From NCBI RefSeq assembly GCF_007743815.1, contig NZ_CP036265.1:1976323-2040322 (forward strand): a stretch of DNA of 64,000 nucleotides, read 5' to 3'. Within the stretch, counting starts at the first letter, position 1. Every line of letters begins with the position of its first letter. Below the pieces are notes generated by a model that was not told where the DNA came from, did no database searches, and worked only from the letters and a program-made list of their open reading frames with translations. This document shows, in pieces, positions 1 through 8,631 of this stretch. The translations under genes and the position numbers were made by a program. This DNA is from Alienimonas californiensis. Its GTDB lineage: Bacteria > Planctomycetota > Planctomycetia > Planctomycetales > Planctomycetaceae.

Positions 1-1044
1 CGCCGGATCGTCCCGCCGCACGCCGTTCGCCTGAAAACAGGCTGCCCACTCCGCCGCCGTCCAGCGTCGCCAGTCCGTCTGCTCTGTATTGGAGAGTTCA
101 TGGACAAAAGGGGGGCTGATCTTGAACGTCCGCAGCCGGGCCTCGACGGCGTCGATCGCGGCGTCCAGCGTGCTGGTCCCGGCGGTCAGGCCGACGACGC
201 GAACCCCGGCAAACGCCGACGGATCCAGTTCCCCCGCCCCGGCGACGCGGAGTGCCCGTACGCCCTCCGCCTCGCACAGCGCCGCCAGCCGGGCGGTGTT
301 GTGCGAATTCGTCCCCCCGACGACCACCACGGTCGCCGGCCCTGGCCCCCGCTTCAGGGTCGCGCACAACTCCCGCACCGCGGCCTGCCGATCGCGGGTC
401 GGTTTGCAGACGGTGTCCACGACCGCCACGTCCGCCTGCGGATTGAGCACCCGCACCGCCGCCACGGCGGCGGCGGCGGTCGCCGGGTCGGTCGTGCTCT
501 GTTGGACCACGCCGATCCGATCATGCGGCCAGGGATGCACAGACGCCGCGTCCCGGACCACGGCGAAGCGATCCTCCGGCAGATCGCCGACGACGCCGGC
601 GACCTCTGCGTGCCCCGGCACGCCGACGACGACCACGAACCGCCCCTCTGCCGCGAAGGCCGCCGCGGCCTCCTGCACCCGGCGGACCAGCGGGCAGGTC
701 GCGTCGATCACCCGCAGCCCCGCCCCCCGCAACCGGGCAAGGTCGCCGCGGCTGGCCCCGTGGGCGGTCACCAGCGCCGCCGCCGTGCGGACCGCCCCGG
801 CGTCTCCCGGCCCCGGCAGGGAGCGGAAGCCCCGCCCCGCCAACTCGGCCGTCACGTCCGCGTTGTGCACCAGTTCGCCCAGCACCGTGACCGATGAAGG
901 GTTTGCCTCCCCCCGCGTCGCGGCGACCGCGTCCCGCACCCCGAAGCACCACCCCATCGCACGGGCCCGGACCACCCGGAGCGATCGACCGGAACTCTGT
1001 TCGGCAGAGTTTACGGACAGGCGAAAGTCGTTCGCAGTCTTCAT
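1..1044 (-). CDS. ispH: 4-hydroxy-3-methylbut-2-enyl diphosphate reductase (IspH/LytB), 3' end outside window
   Basis: IspH catalyses the last step of the MEP isoprenoid pathway, reducing HMBPP to IPP and DMAPP with a 4Fe-4S cluster. The reverse frame opens with ATG at 1044 and has 348 codons with no stop before the left edge. All three cluster cysteines are visible: C33 in GWCFGV, C117 in IDATCPLV and C213 in DTVCKPTRDRQ. The substrate-site histidines appear in VHN (about 60) and AHGAS (about 95), and GGTNSHNTARL matches the family's serine/asparagine motif. Typical IspH proteins end near 310-330 residues. Here the frame continues past the catalytic domain (after about residue 300) with at least 45 further residues that are not core IspH. 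The family call is firm; the C-terminus is unseen. Confidence 0.93.
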   Translation of the reverse strand, partial: MKTANDFRLSVNSAEQSSGRSLRVVRARAMGWCFGVRDAVAATRGEANPSSVTVLGELVHNADVTAELAGRGFRSLPGPGDAGAVRTAAALVTAHGASRGDLARLRGAGLRVIDATCPLVRRVQEAAAAFAAEGRFVVVVGVPGHAEVAGVVGDLPEDRFAVVRDAASVHPWPHDRIGVVQQSTTDPATAAAAVAAVRVLNPQADVAVVDTVCKPTRDRQAAVRELCATLKRGPGPATVVVVGGTNSHNTARLAALCEAEGVRALRVAGAGELDPSAFAGVRVVGLTAGTSTLDAAIDAVEARLRTFKISPPFVHELSNTEQTDWRRWTAAEWAACFQANGVRRDDPA

Positions 1045-1090
1045 CGCAGAGCTTTTCGTGGAAAAGGGGGCGGGGCGGGCTTCGGGTGCG

Positions 1091-1498
1091 TTACTCGGCG
1101 AACTTCAGACGGGCGGCGCCCTCCGCGGCGGGGGCCGCGTCCGCGAGGACCCGTTCCAACTCGGCGAGATAGGCGAGGAACCGCTCGCGGCCGGTCGGGC
1201 TCAGTTTGCACAGCGTCCGCGAGCCGCGGCCGGCGCCGCGTTTCCAGAGTTCGATCAGCCCCGCCTCGTCCAACGCCGACAGGTGGCGATTCAGGTTCCC
1301 GTCGGTCAGCCCGCACAGGTCGCGGACCTCCCCGAACAGCAGCCCCTCGGGGTGGGTGAGCAGCGAGGTGAGGATGCCCAGCCGCGCCCGTTCGTGCAGC
1401 ACGCGATCCAGCCCGGCGTAATCGAACCGGCCGGGGCCGGAGGGCGGGGCGGCCGGTCGCTCTTGTTCGGAGAGCTTTTCGGGGTCGGGGCGGGACAT
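1091..1498 (-). CDS. winged-helix transcriptional regulator
   Basis: A 135-residue protein with a central winged-helix DNA-binding domain of the MarR/ArsR-like type (HTH_34 group). It shows a helix-turn-helix, FGEVRDLCGLTDGNLNRHLS, then a wing region with GAGRGSRTLCKLSPTGRERF. The first 30 residues are polar and disordered, and the C-terminal helix probably dimerises. ATG at 1498 was chosen because it follows the stop of the upstream membrane-protein gene by only 8 bases. The pair is probably one operon, and this regulator-plus-membrane-protein pairing recurs in planctomycetes. No ligand site can be recognised. It is probably autoregulatory, by analogy only. Confidence 0.8.
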   Translation of the reverse strand: MSRPDPEKLSEQERPAAPPSGPGRFDYAGLDRVLHERARLGILTSLLTHPEGLLFGEVRDLCGLTDGNLNRHLSALDEAGLIELWKRGAGRGSRTLCKLSPTGRERFLAYLAELERVLADAAPAAEGAARLKFAE

Positions 1499-1506
1499 CG
1501 TGCGAT

Positions 1507-2240
1507 TCAGAGGGAAGGATCGTTCAGGTCGTCGGCGTCGCCCCAGCCTTCGGGACGGCCGGCGAGGCGTTCGGGGCGTTCCACCAGGGCGTACAGCAAC
1601 CCCGCGGTGACGGCCTGCCCAATGCCGAAGGTCGCGCCGAGGAACCACGCCGACGCCCCCGCCCGCGGTGCCGCCAGCCCGAAGGCGCCCGCCGCCAGAT
1701 ACCACGCCCCACGGCCCAGAAAGCCCGCGGTAACAGGCGGGCGCAACTGCACACCCCCAGGCCGAACAGCAACGCCCACAGGCCCGGCAGGCTCGGCCGC
1801 AGATCAGGACGGAAGACGTCGATGACGAACGTGACGGCCGCCCCCGCCGCCACGCACGGCAGGAACTGCCCGGCCGCGGTTCGCAACATCGCCAGGCCGT
1901 AGGGCGATCCCTTTGCCCGCCAGAGCATCTCCCCACCGCCCGCGGCCAGACACAGCCCCGCCACCACGACCCACGCCTCCAGGTCGTAGCGAATCGGCAC
2001 GCCGCCGACCACGAAGTCGTACGGCAGCGGGGTCGCCCACGCCGTGAGGACCGCGGCGAGGGCGCTCGCCCCGACCGTCAGCGCCCGAAACCCGCGGAAG
2101 GCGCCGGCCCGCTGGCTTGCCGCCCGCACCGCCGCGACCTGCCGCCGCAAGACCGCCAGCTCCCGGGCGTCGCGGGGCGGGCGGAGCGACCCGAGGAGGT
2201 TGCTCGCATCGTGCGGCGGCGGGGGGGCGGGGATGGGCAT
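1507..2240 (-). pseudogene. polytopic membrane protein, interrupted by a single-base frameshift
   Basis: Two reverse frames together make one protein. The 5' part (start ATG at 2240) encodes a soluble N-terminus, then helices including LTVGASALAAVLTAW and GLWALLFGLGVCSCARLLP. The 3' part, ending at 1507, continues with GAWYLAAGAFGLAAP and GATFGIGQAVTAGLLYALVE. Adding one base to the four-C run at 1707-1710 joins them as AFWAVGAWYLAAG, which reads like an uninterrupted membrane protein. Restored length is about 244 residues with five or six membrane segments. It sits 8 bases upstream of the winged-helix regulator. The break could be a real one-base deletion or a sequencing error in the homopolymer. 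Function is unknown. Confidence 0.7.
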
Positions 2241-2260
2241 TTGTAATGACTCTCCGACGG

Positions 2261-2266
2261 AGAGTA
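2261..2266 (-). promoter_or_regulatory. possible -10 element for the frameshifted membrane-protein operon
   Basis: The reverse strand reads TACTCT 21 bases before the ATG at 2240. No matching -35 box is evident. It fits the TANNNT pattern seen ahead of many genes in this window. Confidence 0.3.
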
Positions 2267-2391
2267 TCAGGACGCCGTCGCCGCGGCGTCAATGCCGGCG
2301 TCCCCGCCGCCCCCGGTCTGGCGTCCCCCGCAGGCCCGGATTCGGGAAAAGCCGGGGCCGGGGGAAAGAGGCGGCGGGGCGCCCGACCGGC

Positions 2392-2397
2392 TAGGCT
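2392..2397 (+). promoter_or_regulatory. possible -10 element (TAGGCT) for the DUF1080 lipoprotein
   Basis: TAGGCT lies 40 bases before the ATG at 2437 in otherwise very GC-rich DNA. The same hexamer precedes the genes starting at 56746, 57955 and 62810. No -35 consensus can be recognised. Confidence 0.4.
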
Positions 2398-2436
2398 CGC
2401 GGCGTTCGCCTTCGTTCCCAGAGCCCTCGCGCTGCC

Positions 2437-3141
2437 ATGTGCCCGCCCTTCCGCCTGTTTGCGCCGCTCTCCGCCGCATTTGCCCTGTTGGCCGTCGCCT
2501 GCGTCGGCGGCACGCCACAGGAAGACCCCGCCCCGGGCTCGAATCCGGAAGTCGGCGGGGACGTCGCCCCGCTGTTCGACGGCAAAACCCTCAACGGCTG
2601 GACCGGGGAGAAGAAACTGTGGTCCGTGAAGATGATCGACGACGTGCCCACGATCGTCGGCGTCTCCGAGGGGCTGGACCACAACACCTTCCTCACCGCC
2701 GACCGCACCCTCGGCGACTTCGACCTCACGTTTGAGATGCAGCTCACCCCGAACGAGGCCAACAGCGGCATCCAGTTCCGCAGCGTCCGGATCGCCGAGG
2801 AGGGCGAGAAGCCGGGGCCCGACAGCGAGATGCGCGGCTACCAAGCCGACGCCGGGGCCGGCTGGTGGGGCAAACTGTACGAGGAGAACGGCCGCGGGAT
2901 GCTCTACCCCGCAAAGGATCAGCCGAACCAGAAGAGCGCCGAGGACGCGCTGAAGCCGGGCGCCTGGAACGTCTATCGCATCAGCGCGGAGGGAGATCGC
3001 GTCCGGACCTGGATCAACGGCGCCCCCAGCGTGGACCTGGTCGATCCGCAGGGTCGCAAGGAGGGCCTGATCGGCCTGCAGATGCACTCCGGCGGCCCGA
3101 TGACCGTCCGCTTCCGCCGGTTCGTCCTGCAAACGCCGTGA
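2437..3141 (+). CDS. DUF1080 (3-keto-disaccharide hydrolase family) lipoprotein
   Basis: A 234-residue secreted protein. The signal peptide ends in the lipobox LAVAC (C22), so it is probably a lipoprotein. The remainder is one DUF1080 domain, a concanavalin-like beta-sandwich very common in planctomycetes and annotated as 3-keto-disaccharide hydrolase. Family motifs are PLFDGKTLNGWTG near the start, NSGIQFRS in the middle and GLIGLQMHSGGPMTVRFRR at the end. It presumably acts on a carbohydrate in the periplasm or at the cell surface, but the substrate is unknown. It faces the DUF2585 gene tail to tail across a strong hairpin. Confidence 0.9.
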   Translation: MCPPFRLFAPLSAAFALLAVACVGGTPQEDPAPGSNPEVGGDVAPLFDGKTLNGWTGEKKLWSVKMIDDVPTIVGVSEGLDHNTFLTADRTLGDFDLTFEMQLTPNEANSGIQFRSVRIAEEGEKPGPDSEMRGYQADAGAGWWGKLYEENGRGMLYPAKDQPNQKSAEDALKPGAWNVYRISAEGDRVRTWINGAPSVDLVDPQGRKEGLIGLQMHSGGPMTVRFRRFVLQTP

Positions 3142-3196
3142 GGCGGGGGGCGTACGGAGCTTGAGAAGACGCAGTTCTCGTCGGCACGACGTAATC

Positions 3197-3261
3197 CTGT
3201 GAGCCCGAAGCGCAAGCGAGGTTCGGAGGCGTTCACCCTCGCTCGCGCTTCGGGCTCACAG
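3197..3261. terminator. bidirectional terminator-like hairpin, dispersed repeat copy 1
   Basis: Arms 3197-3220 and 3238-3261 are inverted repeats of 24 bases with one mismatch and a 17-base loop, built on the core gagcccgaagcgc. It lies between two converging genes. A related hairpin with the same core sits at 28144-28200, also between converging genes. There is no T-run, so the terminator role is inferred from position. Confidence 0.6.
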
Positions 3262-3289
3262 AAGCCACCGTCCTTGGGGAAAGAGCGCC

Positions 3290-4030
3290 CTAACGCCCGG
3301 CCTGCCAGTCGCGCAGGCCGTCCAGCGGGACGAGCAGCATCAGCACGCTGAGGATCAGGCCGTCGCGGACGGCGATTAGCAGGGCGAGTTCCACCGTCAG
3401 GAACACGACCGCGGAGGCCTTCGCCCCGATACGGCTCGCCAGCAGGAAGCCGGTCAGACAGGCGGCAAGGTCGCCGAGGGAGTTGACGATCGTGTCCCCG
3501 CTGTAGCCCAGCGCCGCGGTGTTCGTCCGGTAGCGGGCGATGACGGGCGGGGAGTTCTCCAAGATTTCCCACCCCGTTTCGACCGCCGCGCAGGCGACGA
3601 ACGCCGCGGCCGTGACGAACGCCGCCCGCCGCTCCGGCAGGAGCCGGCGGGCCGCCCAGGCCAGCGGCCAAAACAGCACGACGCCGTGCAGCAGGTGGGT
3701 GAACGTGTAGGGGTCGGCGAGGTGCTGACTGGTTTCCGGGGAGTCCGGCGCCGCGACGAACGGCAGGACCCGGCCGGAGTCGTCGAGCCAGCGGCGGTCC
3801 TCCAGCCGCAGCCCGAGCGTCATGACGACGGCCACGAGCAGCGTTCCGCAGACGGCGAACAGAACGGGACGGGAAAGGCGAGCGGCGGACACGGCGGCGG
3901 AGTCGGAAGCGGAACCGAGAGCGGAACCCGGGGGGCGGCTCCGCGAGGAGCCTGTGGGTTCTTCATCGGACCGCCGGCGGGACGACCGCACCGCGGAGCG
4001 CCCGTCACCGCACCGCACGACGACGGCCAC
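3290..4030 (-). CDS. DUF2585 / UPF0314 family membrane protein
   Basis: A 246-residue integral membrane protein. The first 45 residues are arginine/serine-rich and probably cytoplasmic or over-called. The first membrane helix is VLFAVCGTLLVAVVMTLG. The family signature follows: TSQHLADPYTFTHLLHG, then ETGWEILENSPPVIARYR, then GYSGDTIVNSLGDLAACLTG, and two or three more hydrophobic segments. This is the UPF0314/DUF2585 layout, a family without an assigned function. The ATG at 4030 is the upstream-most start, and a shorter protein is possible. A tandem run of charged residues before helix 1 has no family equivalent. Confidence 0.8.
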   Translation of the reverse strand: MAVVVRCGDGRSAVRSSRRRSDEEPTGSSRSRPPGSALGSASDSAAVSAARLSRPVLFAVCGTLLVAVVMTLGLRLEDRRWLDDSGRVLPFVAAPDSPETSQHLADPYTFTHLLHGVVLFWPLAWAARRLLPERRAAFVTAAAFVACAAVETGWEILENSPPVIARYRTNTAALGYSGDTIVNSLGDLAACLTGFLLASRIGAKASAVVFLTVELALLIAVRDGLILSVLMLLVPLDGLRDWQAGR

Positions 4031-4079
4031 GAGCAGCGCCGGGACGGCGGCGAGGCGAACGGGGCAGGGCGACGGGAGG

Positions 4080-6017
4080 TCAGTTCGCCGCCCGGACCGC
4101 CTCCTCCCAGGCGGACAGCGCGGACAGCAGATCGCGGGCCGCGCCGGCGACGGGGTCGCGGCGGCCGGAGTTGGCGAGGTCGTTCAGCCCGTCGGCCGAC
4201 TCGCGAACGGCCGCGTCGAGCACGTCGCGGGCGCGGCGTTCCGCGGGCGATCCGACCGGCGCCGCCCGGACGACCTGGGCGTAATACCCGACCGCCGCCG
4301 ACAGTTGGCTGGCCGCCGCGAGGAAGCTCTGATGGGACTGCCGCCGCAACGCGCCGAGGTCTCCCCGGGGGAGCGCCGTTTCGAATGCGGTCATCGCCCG
4401 GACCGTCTGTTGGGCGGCCGCGGCGGCCGCGGCGCCTCCGTCACGCGGGGGGCCGCCCTGCGGGACGACGGCGTGAAGGGCCTCGTGGACCGCCTCGATC
4501 GCGGCGGCCGCCGCGGCGATTTCATCCCCGCCGGCCGTCGCGTCTTCGGTAAGCAGTTTCTGGTCGCGGACCGCGGCCCCCGGTTCGCCGACGCGCTGCA
4601 GTCCGGCGCGATCCCGCGCCCCGTTCCAGGCCGCCCAGGCGGATTCGAAGGCGGCGTCGGCGGCGGAGACCGTCCGGGAGTCGGCCCCTTCCGCGAGCGT
4701 CGCGGCGAGATCCCGTGCGGTCGCGTCGACCCGCTCCGCGGCCTCCATCAGGCCGACGCCGTTCGGGGCGACGGCGATCGGCAGGAGCGGGTCCGCCGCC
4801 GCCGCGGTGAGCAAATAATTCGTGTTCTCCGTTAGCCGGGCCGCGAGCGCGTAGAGCCTCAGCCGGTCCTCCCCGCCGGCCGGCCGGCCGCCGACGACCT
4901 CGCCCGGCCAGGGAACCGCGTCGGGCCGCCGCAACTGGCCGCGGGCCGTCCGGAGGCGTTCCATCGCCGCGGTCAGAAAGACGTCCAGCCGTTCGAGTTC
5001 CCGAATCTTGACGGCGAACCACGCGCTCTTCCGGCCGATCCGTTCGAAATTCGCCCGAACGAGGACCTGATAATTGTAGACGTCCCGCTCCACCGCGGCC
5101 CAGTCGGCCTCGGTCCACGCCGACAGGCGGTCCGCCCCGCCCGGCCCCGTCGGCGTCAGCAGGCGTTGTTCCGCCGAGGCGAACGCGACGTACGAGGGGC
5201 GGAGCGAGCGGGCCGCGGCGCCGGCGCGGCCCTCCAGAATTTCGATCTGCCGCAGGAAGGTTCGTTGTTCGTCGTTCGAGCCGCGCAAGCCTTCCGCGCT
5301 GAACCACCTCAGCCCGTACCGAAGGTCGCGGAGGGGGGCCAGCGACGCCTCCAGCGCCTGCACGGCTTCGTTTCGGGCCTGGGAGGCGTCCACTTCCGCG
5401 CTCTGCCGGACGTCGCGCCGTCGGCCGCCGCTCTCGTTTTCGTCGACGACCTGCACCGTGATCGCGCCGCCGGGCAGCCCGTCGACCCGATATCTCGCCG
5501 GCCGCAGCGGCGGGTTCCTCATCACGTACGCGGTGGCCTCCGACGGTCCCTGCGGGCTGCCGATGGAGGTCGTCGGCGTCGAGCCGACTCCCGGGCGGGG
5601 CGGCGAGTAGGACGACCTCGGACCGCCGAGGCCGCGGCCGTCGAAGTCTCGATATCCGTACGGGGCGCTCGGCCCCTCGCCGTAGGGCGCCTCGAGCCCA
5701 TACCCGTACGGCGACCCGGACCCATACGCCGGCCCGGACCGCGGATCCGGCCCCCGCTGCCCGTTCGGTCCGTACAGCCCGGGCGAGGCCCCGGGGCCCG
5801 GGGCGTTCGGGTTCACGTTGGGCTGATCGCGACGTTCGCGGTCCCGTTCACGGTCGCGGGCGTCGTCGTACTCCTCGAACCGTTCCTGGAGTTCGCGGAA
5901 GCGGCGGATTCCCCGCACGATCTCGTCCAGATCCTGCCCCGCCGCCGGGGCGGGGAGTAGCAGGGCGATCCCGGCGAGCAGCAGAACGGCGGACGTTGGG
6001 CGGGGCGGGAGGGACAT
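4080..6017 (-). CDS. secreted protein of unknown function with Gly/Pro/Tyr-rich linker
   Basis: The internal ATG at 6017 was preferred over one at 6089 because it begins a clean signal peptide (SAVLLLAGIALLLPAPAAG, cut near residue 25). The 645-residue protein then has a charged helical stretch with DRERDRERRD, a low-complexity linker rich in Gly, Pro and Tyr (PYGYG, APYGEGPSAPYGYRDF; roughly residues 65-150), and a long, mostly alpha-helical, alanine-rich C-terminal region of about 430 residues with no recognisable domain. It may be a periplasmic structural or coiled-coil protein. A TAGAGT hexamer (reverse strand, 6064-6069) lies 46 bases upstream of this start. I do not recognise the family. 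Confidence 0.65.
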   Translation of the reverse strand: MSLPPRPTSAVLLLAGIALLLPAPAAGQDLDEIVRGIRRFRELQERFEEYDDARDRERDRERRDQPNVNPNAPGPGASPGLYGPNGQRGPDPRSGPAYGSGSPYGYGLEAPYGEGPSAPYGYRDFDGRGLGGPRSSYSPPRPGVGSTPTTSIGSPQGPSEATAYVMRNPPLRPARYRVDGLPGGAITVQVVDENESGGRRRDVRQSAEVDASQARNEAVQALEASLAPLRDLRYGLRWFSAEGLRGSNDEQRTFLRQIEILEGRAGAAARSLRPSYVAFASAEQRLLTPTGPGGADRLSAWTEADWAAVERDVYNYQVLVRANFERIGRKSAWFAVKIRELERLDVFLTAAMERLRTARGQLRRPDAVPWPGEVVGGRPAGGEDRLRLYALAARLTENTNYLLTAAAADPLLPIAVAPNGVGLMEAAERVDATARDLAATLAEGADSRTVSAADAAFESAWAAWNGARDRAGLQRVGEPGAAVRDQKLLTEDATAGGDEIAAAAAAIEAVHEALHAVVPQGGPPRDGGAAAAAAAQQTVRAMTAFETALPRGDLGALRRQSHQSFLAAASQLSAAVGYYAQVVRAAPVGSPAERRARDVLDAAVRESADGLNDLANSGRRDPVAGAARDLLSALSAWEEAVRAAN

Positions 6018-6173
6018 CAGACCGTTCCAGAGGCGGGGAGAGCCGTCGGCGAAGGGAACGGAGACTCTAGCGAGCCGGCCGCCACGCACTCCCGGGGCGG
6101 TTCCCGATGTCCGGAGGCGCCGCCCGCGGTCCGACGGGGCGCCCGGCGGGCCGCCGCGTCCCCCGACGCCGCC

Positions 6174-6179
6174 TATGAT
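6174..6179 (+). promoter_or_regulatory. -10 element (TATGAT) for uvrC
   Basis: TATGAT is nearly the sigma-70 consensus. It overlaps an ATG at 6175 that would otherwise be the longest start of uvrC. If it is the -10 box, that ATG is untranscribed and the start must be a downstream GTG (6220 or 6250). Confidence 0.45.
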
Positions 6180-6249
6180 GTGGCCCGACGGACCGTCCGC
6201 CCCCGCCCGCCGCCCCGCCGTGCCCCGCCGCCTCGACCCGCCTCACGCC

Positions 6250-7704
6250 GTGACCGACGACGCCCCCCGCGACCCCGCCGAGCCGGCGTCCCCCGCCGGT
6301 GCGACCGCGGGCGAGGTCGCGGCCGAGGCCGTCGGGTTCGAGGCCGCCCGGGCCAAGGCGAAGCAGTTGCCGACGACCCCGGGCGTGTATTTATTCAAGG
6401 ACGCCGCCGGCCGGGTGCTGTACGTGGGCAAGGCGGTCAACCTCCGCAGCCGCGTGGGCAGTTATTTTCTGAAAGCGGCCGCGGCCGAGCGGCGGACCGC
6501 GGAACTCGTCACCCAAATCGCCGACTTGGACCACGTCGACTGCACCGACGAAGTCGACGCCCTGCTGACGGAGGCCCGCCTCATCAAGGACATCCGCCCG
6601 CGGTATAATTCGGACCTCAAAGACGACAAGACGTTCCCCTACCTGCAGATCACCACGCGGGAAGATTTTCCGCGGGTCGAATTCACGCGGGAGCCGAGGG
6701 ACAAATCGGTCAAGCTGTACGGCCCGTTCCCCAGTGCCGGCAAGCTGCGGGGGGTGATCAACGCCCTGCAAAAGGTGTTCAAGTTTCGCACCTGCTCGCT
6801 GGATATCGAGGCCGACGACGAACGCTGGGAGTGGTTTCGCCCCTGTCTGCTGCACTCCATCAAGCAGTGCACGGCGCCCTGCAATCTGCGGATCTCCAAG
6901 GAGGAATACGCCCGGGATATCAAACGGCTCAAGATGGTGCTGGAGGGCAAGACGCACAATCTGCTGCGGGAGATGAACAAGGAGATGGCCGCCGCCGCCG
7001 AGGCCCGCGACTACGAACGGGCCGGTCGGCTGCGGGACCAGATTAAAGCGGTCGAAAACATCGACCTCCGCGGCGACCTCGACGAACACGCCCAGCCGGA
7101 GGTGTTCCAGATCGATCCGAAGAAGGGTCTGAAGGGCTTGCAGCAGGTCTTCAAACTGCCGGAGACGCCCCGGGTGATCGAGGGGGTGGATATCGCCCAT
7201 TTGCAGGGCGGGGAGACGGTGGCGAGCCTCGTGCAATTCATCGACGGCCTGCCGTTCAAGCCGGGCTATAAGCGCTACCGCATCAAAACGGTGGCGGGGG
7301 TGGACGATTTCGCCAGCATGCGGGAGGTCGTCTCCCGCCGCCTCAGAAGGCTGCAACAGGAGGGCGGACGCTTCCCGGACATTCTCCTCATCGACGGCGG
7401 CAAGGGGCAATTATCGGCCGTCGTCGCCGCGATGGAGGCGATCGGCCTGGACGAAACGAACCGGCCCTTCACGATCAGCCTGGCGAAGCGGGAGGAAGAA
7501 GTCTTTTTGCCCGGGGACTCGGAGCCGAAGATCCTCAGCCGGCACGGTTACGGGCTGCGATTGCTGCAATATGTCCGCGACGAAAGTCACCGTTTCGCCC
7601 AACACTATCACCATATCTTGCGGCGCAAAAGCACCTTCGACGAGACGGTCGGTTCCAGAAAGGGCGGTCCGAAGGGGAGACCGCGACGGCGGTCGGCGAA
7701 GTAG
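6250..7704 (+). CDS. uvrC: excinuclease ABC subunit C, short form
   Basis: UvrC makes both incisions in nucleotide excision repair with UvrA/UvrB. From GTG 6250 the protein has 484 residues. The GIY-YIG nuclease domain starts at PGVYLFKDAAGRVLYVGKA (about 44-62). The UVR helix pair that binds UvrB is near 241-268 (AEARDYERAGRLRDQI). The RNase H-like 5' nuclease domain shows GVDIAHLQGG (about 309), LLIDGGKGQLSA (about 379) and HRFAQHYHHILR (about 447). The protein stops soon after, with a basic tail, so the tandem helix-hairpin-helix domain of ordinary 600-residue UvrC is absent. ATG 6175 would add 25 residues but overlaps a probable promoter. Confidence 0.92.
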   Translation: MTDDAPRDPAEPASPAGATAGEVAAEAVGFEAARAKAKQLPTTPGVYLFKDAAGRVLYVGKAVNLRSRVGSYFLKAAAAERRTAELVTQIADLDHVDCTDEVDALLTEARLIKDIRPRYNSDLKDDKTFPYLQITTREDFPRVEFTREPRDKSVKLYGPFPSAGKLRGVINALQKVFKFRTCSLDIEADDERWEWFRPCLLHSIKQCTAPCNLRISKEEYARDIKRLKMVLEGKTHNLLREMNKEMAAAAEARDYERAGRLRDQIKAVENIDLRGDLDEHAQPEVFQIDPKKGLKGLQQVFKLPETPRVIEGVDIAHLQGGETVASLVQFIDGLPFKPGYKRYRIKTVAGVDDFASMREVVSRRLRRLQQEGGRFPDILLIDGGKGQLSAVVAAMEAIGLDETNRPFTISLAKREEEVFLPGDSEPKILSRHGYGLRLLQYVRDESHRFAQHYHHILRRKSTFDETVGSRKGGPKGRPRRRSAK

Positions 7705-7778
7705 CTCTCGGGTTGAGGGCGTCGGGGCCACTCCGGCTTCTCAGCGGTTCTGTTGAAACCGATCGACGGTCGCCGCGG

Positions 7779-7784
7779 TAGATT
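7779..7784 (+). promoter_or_regulatory. possible -10 element (TAGATT) for the SGNH lipoprotein
   Basis: TAGATT lies 32 bases before ATG 7816. TTGAAA at 7753-7758 could be a -35 box, but the 20-base spacing is long. Confidence 0.35.
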
Positions 7785-7815
7785 CTGCCGCCGCTCGCCC
7801 CTTCGGACCGTCGCA

Positions 7816-8613
7816 ATGAACGTCTCCCCCCGTCTGCCGACCGCCTTCCCCCGTCGCACGTTGTTGGCCGCCGGCGGGGCGGCGGCGCTGGGCGGGTGCG
7901 GGGGCGGAAACTCCGGGCCGGGACCGGCTCGCAATCTGCAAGGGTGGGCGGACGGGGAGAACGCGGCCGGGCCGGTCGTGCTGTTGGGCGACAGCGTATT
8001 CGACAACGCCGGTTACGTCGCCGGCGGGAAATCCACCAGCGATCACCTCAAAGAGGTCATGGCGGAGGCCGGCGCCGGGTGGTCCGCCGAATTGAAGGCT
8101 CGGGACGGGGCCGTCGTGGAGGACGTGCTGGGGCAGTTTCAATCAGGGGAATTAGAGGGCGCCTATGCCGTGCTGAGCGCCGGGGGGAACGACGCGCTGC
8201 GGTCGGCGTCGATCCTCACGATGCCGGTGTCCGTCGCCACGGAGGTGTTCGACGAACTGGCGGACCTGCGGGAGAGTTTTGAAGCCCGCTACGACGCCGC
8301 GGTCGCGGCCGTCGCCGAGGCCTGCCAGGGGCGGCTGACGGTCTGCACGATTTACGATCCGAATTACGAGGAACCCCGCCGCCAGCGCCCGGCGACGGCG
8401 GCCCTGCCGGCGTTCAACGATATTATCACCCGCGTCGCCGTCCGGCGGGGTCTGCCGGTGATCGATCTGCGGACGGCGTTCGTCGCCCCGGACGACTACG
8501 CCAACCCGATCGAACCCTCCGTCGCCGGCGGCCTCAAGCTGGCGGGGTTAATCCGCCGCGTCGTCACCACCCACGACTTCGCCGCGGGCCGGTCGCGGTT
8601 CTATACCGTCTGA
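7816..8613 (+). CDS. SGNH/GDSL-like hydrolase lipoprotein
   Basis: A 265-residue exported protein. The N-terminus has FPRRTLLAAGGAAALGGC, a basic, hydrophobic signal ending in a lipobox cysteine (C28), possibly Tat-exported. The mature part begins with VVLLGDSVFDN, matching SGNH block I with the catalytic serine, and contains SAGGND, matching block III. A clear block V Asp-x-x-His is not visible, so activity is uncertain. Probably an esterase or acylhydrolase at the cell surface; the substrate is unknown. ATG 7816 was chosen over ATG 7753 because it directly precedes the signal peptide. The next gene converges, with only 18 bases between stops. Confidence 0.75.
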   Translation: MNVSPRLPTAFPRRTLLAAGGAAALGGCGGGNSGPGPARNLQGWADGENAAGPVVLLGDSVFDNAGYVAGGKSTSDHLKEVMAEAGAGWSAELKARDGAVVEDVLGQFQSGELEGAYAVLSAGGNDALRSASILTMPVSVATEVFDELADLRESFEARYDAAVAAVAEACQGRLTVCTIYDPNYEEPRRQRPATAALPAFNDIITRVAVRRGLPVIDLRTAFVAPDDYANPIEPSVAGGLKLAGLIRRVVTTHDFAAGRSRFYTV

Positions 8614-8631
8614 CGAGGGATTTTCTCGCCC

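Noticed and set aside
6175-6249. ATG 6175 as the uvrC start
   Set aside because: It overlaps TATGAT, a near-consensus -10 element; the extra 25 residues are Pro/Arg-rich and unlike UvrC.
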